DNA of 64,000 bases from Acridotheres tristis. Taxonomy: Eukaryota; Chordata; Aves; Passeriformes; Sturnidae. Below the pieces are notes generated by a model. That model searched no databases. It was not told the DNA's origin and saw nothing but the letters and a program-made list of their open reading frames with translations. How positions within the stretch are numbered: the first letter of the stretch is position 1; the number at the start of each line of letters is the position of its first letter. The DNA lies in contig CM072886.1 in the NCBI GenBank assembly GCA_037013685.1, forward strand, positions 84,512,922 to 84,576,921, in the 5' to 3' direction. The position numbers were made by a program, and so were the translations under genes. Shown piece by piece: positions 14,216-27,794 of this stretch.

Positions 14216-14385
14216 CCCTCTCGCTGGCGTCGTCGACGAGGACGATCTCCTGGAGCACGTGGCGCGGGGAGCGGTTGATGACGCTGTGCACGGTGCGCAG
14301 CAGCGTGCTCCACGCCTCGTTGTGGAACACGATCACCACGCTGGTCGTGGGAAGGTTGTCTGCGTACACCTTCGTCTTGCACCTG
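14095..14385. other. CpG-rich patch over GALNT1 coding exon 3
   Basis: About 290 bases are strongly GC-rich with dense CpGs, covering exon 3 and the start of the following intron, where GGGGCGCTG and CCCCGGGCGC words occur. Sequence on both sides returns abruptly to AT-rich intron. This is seen directly. Whether it is an unmethylated intragenic CpG island or a compositional relic cannot be told from sequence. Confidence 0.8.
14216..14382 (-). CDS. GALNT1: GALNT1 coding exon 3: first part of the GT-A catalytic domain (very GC-rich)
   Basis: This exon of 167 bases completes Gly105, encodes residues 106-160, and gives one base of Asp161. It contains [20 protein letters not shown] with H125 and E127, and then VLVDDASER with D156. 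In this family these residues lie in the UDP-GalNAc binding core of the GT-A fold, and mutation of H125, E127 or D156 is reported to impair mammalian GALNT1. N141 in NRSP is a poor sequon because Pro follows. The acceptor is TTTGCAG and the donor is GTAAGG. Base use is odd: 53 of 55 third positions are G or C and there are about 20 CpGs, unlike every other exon here. Residues 112 and 147-149 (A, V, L, Q) differ from the human P, M, I, E that I recall. Confidence 0.96.
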
Positions 14386-16249
14386 CAAACCAAGTTAAAG
14401 CAGGCGTTTGTAAAGGAATTCAGTCAGAGCTGCGGGTCTGAGGTTTCTCACTTGAGTATCGCCACTAAAATCCCTGATATAGCAATTCTGTGCAGAGTGC
14501 GGCAAAGGAACGCACAGTGCACATTTCATGCACGCTCAAAGTGCTATAAAATTTATCAGATTAAAAGAGAATTATACTCACTTTTCAAAGTTAGCATGGA
14601 AAATCATAGGTTTAACTCAACAGCATACATAGGGCATTTATGTAAACTATGACATACACTTTAAGTAACCTCACATGGAACCACAACTTTTACATTCTGC
14701 AACGCTATTTTAAAACAAATTACGTTTTCATTATCTTCTATAAAAATCAATACTGTACAGAAAGTACTGATCACAAATCCAAAAAAAATCCAATTCTGCT
14801 CTGAAACATAACCACACAAATGTAAGTGTTCTCTGCACAGATCTGCTCCTCCTGCAAATTTAAAAATGACACAGTTACTTATGTAAGATTTGATGTTATT
14901 AATCCTTTAAAAATCAAAATTAAAGAGATATATGCAGGTCTAACAAAAGCAAAACACCGAGGTGGAAAAATAAATGTATTCAACAGAGCTCCATTCCAAG
15001 AAAAAAGCTTTTATTAGATCCCAAATTGTTGAGTCAGTTCACTGCAATGTAACCTGATCTAAATGCTGCAAAAATACATTAACAAGTATTCATGACTATC
15101 ATTCTCACAGCAGCACTGTCCAAAGGCTTGAGAAGCACAGAGTGCATATCCTCTACCCTAAACATACAAAAGCAATGCTTAAGGAACAGCCTGCCAATAC
15201 AACAGGATCACAGTGTCAGCATCCAACACCAGGCCAAACAGTTACACCAGGAATGTCAGCCAATACTAGGCTCCCAACATCAATATTTTATTCGTTGGAT
15301 AACTCATTTAGCCAGAGCTCTTCTCAGAGCAGCTCTCACAGCACACCAGCATCTCAGCTCTGAGGTGGTGACAAAAGCCCAGCATGCACAGACACCTCAG
15401 AAAGGATCAGCAAGTCCAGGTGCAAATGAAGAAATACCTGGAAGGGCTTCTGTGAAATCATTTCTGAGAATTGAAGCAGTCGGATCAGGCACTATCTGCC
15501 TTCAATGTTCCACCTACTTATTATACAAATATGCCTAATTTAATTATTCATCACATTGAACTGAACATTATAAAATCTTTATGGAAAGCTTGTTATCCCT
15601 ATGTTATCCTGATTTATTCCACATGTAAAAAAAAAAAATGGCAAAGCATGCAAGTAGCTGAAAAAGCTACTTCTTTGGTATCCCTCGAAAAATAAAATAG
15701 CTTTTCACAAAAACACTATGAATTTTAGATGAAAAATTCAATCGTAAGCCAAATAATTTTATCCCCATGATTGCCACTTGTTCAGTCTACTTTAATACTT
15801 AAAACCCAAAATGTTTTATTCCTTCTGCTGCACTGCTCCCTAGACCAGAAAATAAGTCTCTGATTGTAGACCTTGAGCTACAATAGTAATACAAATCCAC
15901 CAATTGCTCCTCTACTTTTTGGAAGAATATTTGTAAAAAGGAAGAGAAGCCAGTTCTCTATGAAAAGCAGTAACAATGTGTCATTCACGAGGAATATCAT
16001 GCTGGGATAGCCACAGGATCTACCATTGTAGTATGAAATCTCTCATCTTCAGCCTTGCCTTTTATCATGGTTTTACAGAAGATTTTATTTTACTGAGCTC
16101 AAATCAATGAACTGGTATAAACGTCAGCCAAGTGATCAGGGACTGCAATGTTTATACAACATTACACTGTCTGAAGTATAAATATGCCAAAACATTTGAG
16201 ATCTGTTGTTGAGGGGAACTTTTCAGTGCTAACAGGAAGAAGGCTTACA

Positions 16250-16440
16250 GGATTTTTTTTGGACCCCCCCCCTCCCCACTGCAAGGCATTCCTCCTGCTC
16301 TGTCCTGCAGAAGGTGAATCTCCACCTTGCCATAATGAAATGTGTCCATTGTCACCCTCAGAGATCAGCCCTTCCTGGGGTAGCAGTTTAGGAGTGACCC
16401 TACACTGGCACTTGGCTGCTGGCAGGGTCTAACCCATGGC
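16250..16440 (+). repeat. Possible degraded LTR 3' end with poly-C tract
   Basis: The stretch near 16390-16440 (TGGCACTTGGCTGCTGGCAG, GGTCTAACCCATGGCA) resembles the terminal bases of the LTR family seen at 17365-17628. The upstream part, with a C-run at 16264-16276, does not align by eye. This could be a divergent copy or coincidence. Confidence 0.3.
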
Positions 16441-17364
16441 ACTTGTTTACCAGCACATAAAAGTCTGCCAGGTGTAAACACAGGGGTAGTTTCACAAAAA
16501 AAAAACCCAAAACTGGCTTGGCATTTTTGAATGCTGCTCTTAATAAAGTGTTTGGTATGAAATTATTCTGGAAAGATTCATTGATGCAGGCAAGACAAAT
16601 GAAAGGGTTGAAAGTATAGACCTGGTTTTTAATACTCCTTTTACCTGCCCTTCTGTATATACCTTTTAGCTATATCTGTACAAATTGCTATGAATACATA
16701 CAAATAAAGCCTCCTGTTTTTAATTTTGAAAACACTGGTAACTCCTTCCCCCCCAGGAATATAATGCTGCAGAACATAAGACAAATAAAATAGAACACTT
16801 GATGCCCATGATTAGACATTAGCCTTCTAAGGAAACCTCATGTTTTATTCTATTAACAAACATTTAAATTAAGAATTCTTTTCGTCTTTCATGTGAAAAC
16901 AAATTACCCCAGAAAGGAATACTATAGAATTTAAAATAAAACATTAGCTTCAACCAAGTTATGCAACATTAGAAGCAGAATAAAGCCATGAGGGGTATGA
17001 CACACAGGCTATGAATTAAGGACAATTTGAATTTTAATGAGCTACTAATACATTATGTTCCTTTTGTTGGATCATGCCTCAAACAGTTTTAAAATTGAGT
17101 GCATAACACTAGGAAGGCATACCATCTCCAGTAATTTAATGAAGACTCCAAACAGCAGCTGAGAATGTCTACTCCTCATACAATGTATCATCCTTTCCTT
17201 AATCTACAGCATTCACTATGCAAACTCTCAGGTAATGCAACTCCATATATTATTTAGACTGTGGGAACTCCCCAAAAACATCATATATTTTAAATACAAA
17301 CACAGACTTCTGTCCTATTACCTAAAGACACAGAAAAAGAATAGGCCAGATTGTTAAAATACAG

Positions 17365-17628
17365 TTAGAGGGATATTTGTCTTCCCAAGTCACTGTTAGA
17401 GGTGATGGAGCTCTGCTTTCCTGGAAAAGGCTGAACATCTGCCTGCCCATGGGCAGTGGTGCATGAATTCCTTGTGTGTGTGGCTTTTGCTTCCCTGATT
17501 AAGCTGAGTATCTCAACCCACAGGTTTTTTCACTTCTACCCTTCTGATTCTCTCCCCCAGCTCCCTGTGGGGGCAGTGAGCAAGTGGCTGCATGGGACTT
17601 AGTTGCTGGCTGGGGTCAAACCACAACA
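17365..17628 (+). mobile_element. Avian ERV solo LTR fragment, 3' half
   Basis: The segment reads from a TTTGTCTTCCCAAGT word through GATGGAG, CTGCTTTCCTGG, GGCTGAACATCTGCCTGCCC, CTCAACCCACAGG, TTCTCTCCCCCAGCTCCC and ends GGTCAAACCACAACA. These words match the 3' half of an LTR family common in passerines, also present here at 35839 and 54581. The 5' half and all internal sequence are absent. It lies antisense to GALNT1. Confidence 0.75.
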
Positions 17629-17857
17629 GAAATAAAGTGGAATTACATAGGAAATAGAATTTATATTATAAAAGATATTTAATGCCCCAACAAAATCAAA
17701 TGTAAGAAAAAGTAATTAAGTTTAGCACCTAGGCTTTTTCAAGCTGTTTTAAAAACATGCAACTATAAAGACATGACTCTCCTCTGACCTTTTTAAGATG
17801 CTCACTCTTACTCTTCACAGAATTTAATCTTTTTGCAATCTTGTATCATATATTAGG

Positions 17858-18364
17858 AATATTGACTACTGCATTCTGATCTGGGGCCTTCAACATAAGC
17901 AGGACATGCACTTGTTGGAGCAAGTCCAGAAGAAAGCTACAAATATTATCTATCAAAGGGCAGCTCTCCTATGCAGACAGGCTGAGAGAGCTGGGGTTGT
18001 TCAGCCTGGAGCAACCTTATAGAACCTTCCAGGACCTAGTAGGGGTATAATGGAGAGGGACTTGTTACAAGGGTCTGTAATGACATGACAGGGGAGAATG
18101 GTTTTAAAGGTTTAAATGGCTGAAATAGGGTCAGTTTAGATTAGATAATAGGAATAAATCCTTTACTGTGAGGGTGATGAGACACTGGAACAGATTGCCC
18201 AGGTTGTGCATGACCCTAGATGTGTTCACAAGCAGGCTGGATGGGACTCTCAGCAACCTGGTCTAGGAGAAAGTGTCTCTATCCACAGCAGCAGGGCTCA
18301 ACCTAGATGATCTTTAAGGTTCCTTCTAACCCAAACCATACCATTCCATGATTCTATGTTTCTA
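17858..18364 (+). mobile_element. CR1 LINE 3' end (ORF2 C-terminus and 3' tail)
   Basis: This is a 5'-truncated CR1 retrotransposon, the dominant LINE of birds. Seen are decayed C-terminal ORF2 words (such as TTGGAGCAAGTCCAGA and GAGAGAGCTGGGGTTGTTCA), the GAGGGTGATGAGACACTGGAACAG stretch in parts, and the 3' tail with TTCCTTCTAACCCAAACC followed by ATTCTATG-type ends. Stops and indels break any frame. It lies antisense to GALNT1. Confidence 0.85.
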
Positions 18365-21120
18365 CGAGAATAGTTTGGCCCAGTTCATTACACCTACACA
18401 GTTAGTCCACATCTCAAGAACACAGAGCAGTGTTAGAAGTCAGAATACTTTATAACTTGAAACTGAGTTTAACGGACTAAAAGGTGAACAGGTCCTAACA
18501 TTTATCAATAACACTGCTAAAGAAGAAAAATGACAGCAAAATAAATACATGTTGTTGTCCCTTACACCCTGTAGCCAGAATTCAAAATTTTAAATCCGTT
18601 GCAAAAGCTTTTTAAATGAAAGGCTAAAAGCTACTCTGAGTTTTGTTTTGCTTTATTTGTGACTCTTTGTGAAGGTGTAAGTTGAATCTTTCATAGAAGC
18701 TCTGCAGGTTTTACCTGGGGAGATGTTCAGAAAAAAAAACTGAGAGAATTTTATTCAATGGATTAAGTATAACCACTTGAAAACTATCTGATGCTACTTC
18801 AAAGGCATCTGAAGAGTCTCTGAATAAACTGTTTTCCTACGTTCTCTTTCAGACCACAGTACAAACAGTCCACAGGAGACATTACAAAAATAACCAGAAG
18901 AGACAACAATTAAGGCAATTATGTCCAAATAAAATTAAGCCATTAAATCTTACAGTTTAATTTTTGCTTCAGCACAAACTTGCAGGCAAAGAAGACAACT
19001 ATTCACTTTGCACTTTCTACAACATCACAACCATACACACTCAACCCTTCTCCACATCTGACAGAACTGGAATAGCCTCTCTTCGCTCACACCAGTGAGG
19101 GAGTAAGGGAACAAATGTATTTCACCACTGCAAGGGCAGAAGAAATCTTCCAGATGATCCTACAAGATGCTTCAATTGAATTAATCAGAAGGTGAAATTC
19201 TTCTGATACCTATCTGATCTCCTCAGTGTCCAACCCAGAGATAAAACCTACCCACTCTAGCCACAGCCAGGCAAGCAGAGACTCCAGAAACCTGGGACAT
19301 CACCTGTGCTGTCCTCACACTGCCTCTCTCAGTTTATTGTTGGGTCTTCGACAAATATTCCAATTACATTAGAAAGACCTTGCAACTGTGAAGCCATCTT
19401 ATTATAGAACAGCACTTGACATTTTATCAATATTGTAAAATTGCGTTCATGGATCAATTTACTTAGAAATTAATTCTGATACCCAAGATTGAGTGCTACG
19501 TGTATAATGTTGGCAAATCTTGAAAGACATATATTTACAATGTTAGTAGTGATCTCTGCACACCCTTCATAGGTATGCTAAATCATTTCTGAATGCGAAA
19601 AGCAAGGATTTACTATTTGGATAGCTCTTAAATGCTTTCTCATAGGCTAAAAAAAAAATCACACCCCAAACAAAGCTACAAGCAAGGAAGAGGTATTTTA
19701 GGAAATTAGTTATACACTACCATAATGCTTGTGCAGTGAGACACAACGAGGAAACCTCATTCACTGAGGTGAAACGTGAAACAAATTTTAGGTCATTTTC
19801 TAGAAAGATGAGGCCAAAATTATAATCTGCCTTAGAAATAAATGCTAAATTCCTAAAGTACTATAGGGCAGTTATCTACCCCTTCTGATGATGAAAATAA
19901 CATGTTATTTTCCACAGAGGAGAAATGAGAGAATAAGACACACATTGGAACTTTCTTTTTTAATATGGATTGTGCAAAACAAGGCCACTGATACTTACCT
20001 AATCATGAAAATTAACAGAGTCAGACACTACCTGAGCCATGATTTGCTCTACTTGTTTCCAGCTATATTCCCACATTCCACCAGCCTTTCAAAGGAACAA
20101 GTCACGAGCAATAATTTACAATAGCTCAAAAACATTAACAGCAGTAAAACACGTATGCAATCCTTGTTTTCTAGCCCAGTGCACACAGCCCAGAGCACTC
20201 TGATAAAGGACAGAGATGGAACACAAGTGTCTCCTGTGCACTGAGCAGCTCAGCTGGGAAATCCTAGTGGAGCTCAGATTGGTGCTTGTATGTGCAGTAT
20301 GATAACACAGTGCCAATGTATTTTTGAAAGCTGAACTAGCAACAGATTGGGACAGGAAGGGAAGCACGTTTAGTCATCTTACAAATTTAGTACAATCTTT
20401 TATCTTACATACTACAAACAACAGTTATAAATAAAAACTGCAGTTATAAATAAACGGCATCTCAGGACTTAAATTTGACAATGACACATAGGAGTAATCC
20501 AAGTCTTGCTGAAAATCAGGTTAGAGCTGAAGTATTGAGGAAATACTACACAGCACAGCCTCTGTAATAAATTTGTTTATATTACTGATGCAGTACAAGC
20601 AACACACATTTCAGTATTAAAATATATTGAGAGTCTCTGGAAAGTAAGCATCACTATCCTTTGACTTGAAAACACACATTTATTTCCTTTGAGGTTACAA
20701 AAGTTAATTCCAGATCGATAGAAAACAAAATCAGAAAATCTGAACTCCCCTCATGAAACCTCAGGTTTAATTACTGATATCTGATGAATATCACTGCTAT
20801 GTGATAAAATGTCAGTATTCTATTGCTTAGCTGTTCATATGCCTTAAGTTATAGCATGCAATAAAGTTAATGTTACAGAGCTGAGGCACAGCTATGCCCA
20901 ACAAAAAAAACCTCCTCTCTACTTAAATCACAGGTGAAAACAAGTTTTGAAATAAGGTTCTGAGAGCCACCCTGAAGCTGCTGAGACTGACCTACATTTC
21001 CATCAAGGGAGAACGCCCTGTAGCAGGGTGTCAGAGAAAATATCAAAACACTACATCAAGAACCACCAGGACTCAAGTCACGTGGTGTTTTTCTGGTAAA
21101 CACTGACTTACTCTTTCCTG

Positions 21121-21190
21121 GATCACAGAATCACAGAATGTGCTGAGTTGGAAGGGACCCACAAAGATCATCGAGTATAAGCAGCAGCCT
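21121..21190 (-). mobile_element. CR1 LINE 3' tail fragment
   Basis: A short fragment begins ATCACAGAATCACAGAAT and continues GAGTTGGAAGGGACCCACAA, the reverse complement of the CR1 3' tail. Only about 70 bases remain. Confidence 0.75.
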
Positions 21191-22098
21191 TATAATATCA
21201 TTTAAGAGGGATGCTAACGAATCTGCTTTTTACATAAATTTTAAGAACACTCCAAGCTCCTAAACTGAAGACAATCAAGCTCGATAAAGAGCTGATTTTC
21301 ATATAGAAGCAATATGGCTAAAAAGACTAAAAGCAATTCTGAGAGATATGGGATCACTAGCTGCTGTAACATGCCAAATCACATTTCACTACTCAGATTT
21401 TGCATACAGTCATGGCTTTAACTTGCAACTGAACAAAGAGAAAGCAGATAAGGTTGCAACAAAACTTTGCACTACCCTGAATCTGCTTCTTCCAATCAAA
21501 TCAGAACAATTCTTTTTAGCAAGAGGCCTTCTTTTCTGTAATTCATATCACAACTTCAATTATTCTTTCTGAACAGGTGCCCTGGATGCAGGCAAATCCC
21601 TTATCCTTATTTAAACATTTCAATGCAGCCTGCCTAATATATCTGCCTTCAATAGTATTACATAATTTACCTGACATCAAGAGTATGAAATTTTCCTTTC
21701 TTCTGACCTCAAAGATTTGGATATAAGAAAGGTCGCATTATCTCATGAGTCAAGTAGAAATCTTCTTAAACCCTGAAAACAAAATCCAAAATGGTTCTTA
21801 AAACCATTGTGGTTATAAAATTCAAGCAGAACTTCACAAAAATAATAGTAACTGCAATTAACTATTTTCCTTATCCTGAAATAGATCACAGAAAAGCATC
21901 TCTTGACAGAAGTAAAACCAATTCTGTCCTCAGAGACTGAAATTAAACCTTAATATCTCTAGACCAATTATTTTCCATACCTGACCTAACAATCTGAATA
22001 AATTTCAGGATACGGCAGCTCAACCAAAATGGATGAGCATGAATAAGAGTGCAACTATGAACGAGACTGCCAAGTGTTTGTGCACATATACATCTGGG

Positions 22099-22183
22099 TA
22101 TATATCTGTATTTATATCTATCTATCTATATCTGTGTGTATGTGTGTGTGTATGTAATGTAACCCACTCTACCCCCCCCCCCC
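22099..22183. repeat. Microsatellite: TATC/TG repeats followed by poly-C
   Basis: TATATC and CTAT units (22099-22132) run into TG dinucleotides (22133-22153), and after a short spacer a run of 12 C follows at 22172-22183. This is ordinary simple-sequence DNA in the large intron. Confidence 0.9.
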
Positions 22184-25100
22184 AAAAAAACCCAGTTTAC
22201 AGAAAGTAAGATGATTTTTAATGTTATTTTCTCCCCTCTAAGCTTGATCTAGGGAAACGGTTTGTAGGGAATTTAGTTCAGCTAACTCAGTAAATCAATG
22301 TGAACAAGAACAATTCCAAACATTGATTCTACAAGGGGCCAGTAACAAGCCATAGGCACCACAAAAGCCAGATGAAAAAACATTCCTGCTTGAAAGAATG
22401 GTAAAATCTTTAATACCTCACATGCTTTCAGACTTTCATGACATTGCTGAAAGTTACATTGCTGGTGATGTGGTCAGCAGATTTTCTTTGCAGATGCTGG
22501 GTTAATTAACAGCTTGGATTTCTAGCATGAGTCAAAACTCCTGAGTCTTCCAAGACTTATGTTGACAACTTTTCCCTTTTTTTATTGTCTTTACATTACT
22601 ATGACCTGAGCTAAATGAATACTCAAAGTTCACAAAGTATACCACAATTTATGGAGCAATTTAAGTCCCCATGGCCCCATGGGGATTTTAAGGCTCAGGT
22701 TCTGTAAGAAAGCTTTTCTCCCCACCACATTCCACATAATCCAGTGTGACTGCGGGCTGCTGCCAAAAGCAATAAACCCACCTTTCATCACTATAGTTTT
22801 GTCCCATCCCCTTCTTTCCACCAGATCTGGTAGTCATATGGCTGCTGTGTATTGCTTCAGTCTGCTGAATCAACAAACTAGACTTTTTTCCACTTCTTTG
22901 TGTCCATCCAGTCAGTGAACACCCAGGCCACACAATCATCAGATTAGTATCAACAGAAATGATAAGAAAACTTCTTCTATCTGCAGTCCACAATTATACC
23001 AAATTATATGTAGTATAAAATTACCCCTTATCTATTCTCCTGAATTACAATAACTAAGTGGAGAGCACACTTCCACATGCCACATATAGAAGCAAATACC
23101 TTGACTCTTTTAAAAAACCCATTGAAATATCACACTTGAGCTCCAAGAGCATGCTCTTGCATGTGTGCCTTCATTTGTTCTACTATGAGTAGTTCTACTC
23201 AAGCCATTTTCCTCAAATTGAGATTGTATTAATTTTATGGATGTGTTATATTTTGATTCAACTATAATATCCTGAAGTACAGAGCAAATAAATTTGCTTT
23301 GAGAAGCTAAAAATCCAAATTGCAACGTATTTTCATGTGCATATGTCATACTTAAATCAACATTACATTTTTAAAGCACAGATATGAAAACTAGATTGTG
23401 ATAACCGTAAAACATTTTATCATTTATCATGTATTATCTAATTAACAGTGCCCAAATCTAAATTCTGTTCTTTCGAACCAAAGATATGACAGAATTAATA
23501 AGAATTACTATTTTACTAGACTTACTCAGAAAGAAGACCAGCATAATTGCCATAAACTCCATAACCTACATGTAACTTAGAAGAATGGCTTTTAACCTGG
23601 AAAATTGTCTGCTTTGTCCCAGTTGTGGAAGTAAGCTTGGAAGCAGGAATTGAGCAGGGTATTTTGATCCAGAAAAAACTCTTCAATAATAACATTAATG
23701 TACCAGTTGAACATGAAGATCTCAGAGATACGCACCTTTTTTTTTTTCCCATAAAGTGGTTGAAGTTGCAATTTGTATGGATTTAAACACAGTTGACTCA
23801 AAATATGTAAGGTCATCTGGCGAAAAACTCTGATTACACCTTAACATGATTTATAGCACTCAAAATGCCAGCACACCTACCCTTCCTGAGTACAGACAGT
23901 TGGAGAAAATGATAGTTGAAAGACCAGACTCTATGCAGAAATAACTGAGGTATAAGATGCCTGATACCCTTAATTCTGGCAAAATTATACCAACTGGAAA
24001 AAAGGAAAAGGAAGATTTTCTATGCCAAATTGTAGAGAACCTTGGAGAGAGTATTGCTGAGGGATCAGGAAGAAGCGTGGATACTCCTGCTTGATGCAGG
24101 CCTACTTGGGGAAGCCCATCACCTTTCCAAGAAATATAAACCCGTGAAATATGACACGCTGCTAGCACTGCATCACAAGCTCCAGTGGGGAGCAGAGCCT
24201 ACATGAAAATCATTCTGTGTCGCAGCTATGCCTTCATTGTTTGAAGACTTGATTGCTTGTGCCTGAAAAAACAGAGTGTTATAAGTAGCTCTTTTCAAGT
24301 CAAAAAATCTCAGGATTTGGTTTAAACTCTCACAACAGGGAACAAATGTCTACTTAAAAGTTTTATATATTTCACAAATTGTTAACTAATGAGTTCAGAC
24401 TGGAAAGCTCAGCCTTAGAACACAATACTCATTCTTCATTTTGCAAAGCAGTTTCTGAAGTCACCTCCAATGGCACTGAGAGCCAAACCAAGTCCTACAA
24501 CATGTGCAAATTTCATGCTTTCAACCCCCCTACTTCCCAGCCTGAACACCAATCTAAGGCACACAGGCACAGCTGAACATGTACTTTACTCGCTGGCACT
24601 ATTTTATTCATTGCCTCCCTCATCTTCAGCAAAATCAAGGCAAGACTCTAGTGTTCCTGATCATCCATCTTTTACTCTTTGCTGTCATGTCAAGCCCACA
24701 GCTGCATATTTTCCTGGCAACTGTGAATCAACTCCCACTTTGATGATTGATTCACAGGCTAGAATAAGACATGTTTGCAAGAATAATTCTATTAACAACT
24801 TAAAACCAATCTGGTATGCACAGCTGCTTCTGCCCCTGCCAACAGCTTTCCTCCAGAGGTTGTAACCTTGTCCATTATATTAGTTTGTTATACTAACGTG
24901 TCCCAGTCCAGATTCAGGGAAGTATCCAGGCTAAAAAAAATTTCTTCTGGTTTAGCTTTTCCTGTTGAGCAAATCACACTCAGCTGGGATAAAGGGAAGT
25001 AGAGCAATGTTCCCAGTTACAGACACAAAGTGATCAGCAATTCAGGCACATGTCAATGACTTTACAGGTGTCTGTGTGCATCAGTAATTTTGTGCCAAAT

Positions 25101-27619
25101 AATAAAAATAGACATAAACCTGTAAATACAACTGGGGCACACTTGGCAGAACAAAGATGTCAGCTTCTGTAGATATCTCGTACTGAGGAGTTCCCTTAGT
25201 TGGAGAAGTGCCTGGAAGTTATTAAAGAAACTCACATTTTTGTTCTTCTAGTAAGGAAACAAAATTTCTTGGCCAAAACAGAAACAGGACTCCCAGAGTG
25301 GATCATCTGCAGAGATTAACCTATGAGCACTCCAGGACCAACACACTTGTCTTTGCACAGGTGATAGGGGTTTGGCAGAACTAGAAATTAATTGAAGGAT
25401 AAAGCAGTCTACTTCAAAAACTGCTCTCCAGCTGACATGTCATGCCATTCCCATTAAATAAATGTGGCAAATTGGTCCTGGCACTCCTAATTCCACCAGC
25501 TTTCTGATGATTAACTGCTAGGCAAAACCTCTGCAGGCATCTGTACTTCAGAAAAACTGACATGCTGGAGAATTAGAGGACTTGAAATAATCACTTCTTC
25601 CCGCCACACCACATTAAAGGAAGCAACCCACAAAACTTGTGAAGAAAATAATTACATGGTTGAACAGCTAAGCGTTCCTTTGAACATATCCTGCTTTTTC
25701 AAAACCTTGATTGAAAGTGCTACTGGCAGCTGTGCTGTAGGCACATAAATGTGGTACGGAATGATTAAAAATTGCCCATTCTCCCTCTCCACAAACTATT
25801 TCCGCATTACCAGGACATAGATAGAACAAGTAATAACAGAAGTAATTCCACTAACGCAGCACAGAGTGTTTCTGACTTTGGAGTATTTTGACTTATCAGA
25901 TAAATGGTTTCATCAGACATACACATAACACCAGAGTGTATTTATAGTGTTCGCAACTCTGAAAATGGTTACAGTGTCCTGGAAGAGTAATACTGATCCG
26001 CATATTGAGATTAAGATACCCTTGCATTGTAAACATAGTATTGTTCTCAAATTTGCCAGAGAAACGTTAACATTCTCCATTCTTAATTAGCATGACCTTA
26101 TAAAGTACACATTGAAAGGATGACAAGCAGAAGAGATTTTTGGAAAGCATTTTTCTCTAAAAAACTACTTAAAAATGCATACACACATAAATGTTAAAAT
26201 TTTGGCAGGAATTTACAAGAACAGAAAAATCCAACTCTATCCTGAGTCTATACGTAAAATTTTACTCCAAGATTCCACTTTCACACACAGAGTATGGTGA
26301 GAGTACTGTATCCAGACAAAATGGAAAAAGAAGCAAATGTAACATTACAAAATTTATAGCACATCTCACTGTGAAACACAATAACTGTGGAGCATAGCCA
26401 AATGTGAAAGACAAATTTATATTTAGCTAAACTGGATTTTGAAATTGCAATTTCAATTGCCTGCAAACTTGAGTGATGCCTAGGTAATGCTTTTCTAATA
26501 GTTTATAACAATTTCTTTTTCCATTTTTGTCTAATTCAAAGTCTAAACCTCACAAAGGTTATGGTTAAGTCAACATTAAAATATATGTTTTTATATTTGA
26601 AAATCGATTAAAAACCTACATTATTTCAATCTTGTGAAATTATATTTTGAAAAATATGCCTCCATTACTAAAACCACCAGCAATCAAGAACATCAGCGCT
26701 ACCAAGAACTCGCAGAATCACTTTCATCACAACAGATGAAGGCACCTACAAATCGGTTCTTTATCACTCATTAAAAATGAAAAGCAGCAAGAGCTTCATC
26801 TCACTCTGCTAATATTATCTTCTGAGATAGGAGATGAAAACAAATTCTTCTAGGAGCTAGGCCTTGTGTATACAGCAGCAGAGCTTCTAAAGAAATGGGG
26901 TTTCTATAACAAGACAATGTAGATAATAATGTAAATAATAATTTTATATATGTTTTTTAAGTTTTATTCAACCTGAATGTCCCTTTCACAAAGAAGAGTT
27001 GAGATGCCAGGGAGTCATCAGCTGTCTTGTCAGAGTAGTCCCAGGAGAGTAAAGCAATCTTATTTTTTGTAAAAACAAGGCTACAATTTTCTTCTTAATT
27101 ATTTATGACTCAAATAGCTCTGAAAGGATCAATATTCCAGAGGCAAGATCAAAACCAAACCAGATGGATATTAGAAAACATTATAATGCAATCTAAATGA
27201 GGCTTTGCACATTTTATTAGGTAAGAAAATTTTTGAAGTATTTCTCTCATCACCCAATCTCTTTTATTTTATATAATGCAGAATTTTAGTCTGCCTCATT
27301 ACAAGCAGAGCATGAGATTTTTAAACAAGTGATTTTTTTACTGAAATGCCAGTGCTTAGCTTTCCTTCAACCAAATTAATTTCTATTCCCTGAACAGACT
27401 TCATACTTGTAATCAGATTCAAAGTTAAATAACACTGAAGAAAACTGGTTTCTGCTGGTCCATCTTATTTTACAAATAAGTATCTTATATATAGGAAATT
27501 CTTCAACAGTTTGCTTGAGCAGAAATATATATTAGAGACCTGTACTGTTGCTTTCAATTAGTCTTTGCATATTCTTCATTTAAAGAGAGTAAATTTTTAA
27601 CAGAATGTAAATTACTTAC

Positions 27620-27794
27620 CCTTCTAACCTGACATCAGGTAAAGATCTGTTGAGTGCAATCATTTCACTTGCCATTAAATTAAATTGATTTATTTTAAAC
27701 ATTTCTTTCATTTTCTCTTGCTCCTCTTTTGGAATGACCACAGGCTTCCCCATCTCTCCAGGTCCTTCATGTGGTTTTTGTATGGGTTCTGGAA
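27620..27794 (-). CDS. GALNT1: GALNT1 coding exon 2: stem region and start of luminal part
   Basis: This exon of 175 bases finishes codon 47 (Val), encodes residues 48-104, and gives two bases of Gly105. It translates to [19 protein letters not shown], then a Lys/Glu-rich helix, then [20 protein letters not shown]. This is the luminal stem leading into the catalytic domain. N95 in NRS is an N-glycosylation sequon that is also present in mammalian GALNT1. The acceptor is TTCTAAG right of 27794. The donor is GTAAGTAA left of 27620. The phase at the start is 1 and at the end is 2. It is close to identical to the human protein; the changes I can see against memory are P48 for Leu, I51 for Val and E70 for Asp. 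No frameshift or stop occurs. Confidence 0.97.

Larger units (their letters stand above)
14383..27619 (-). other. GALNT1 intron between coding exons 2 and 3
   Basis: This is the largest internal intron, 13237 bases, phase 2. It holds an LTR 3' half, a CR1 3' end, a short CR1 tail and a microsatellite, each listed separately. The rest is AT-rich sequence in which I see no exon, RNA gene or conserved motif. Confidence 0.9.

Noticed and set aside
14058..14652. Overlapping plus-strand open frames of 127 and 150 codons
   Set aside because: They lie opposite exon 3 of GALNT1; the CpG-rich exon lacks stop codons on its complement, so these are shadows.
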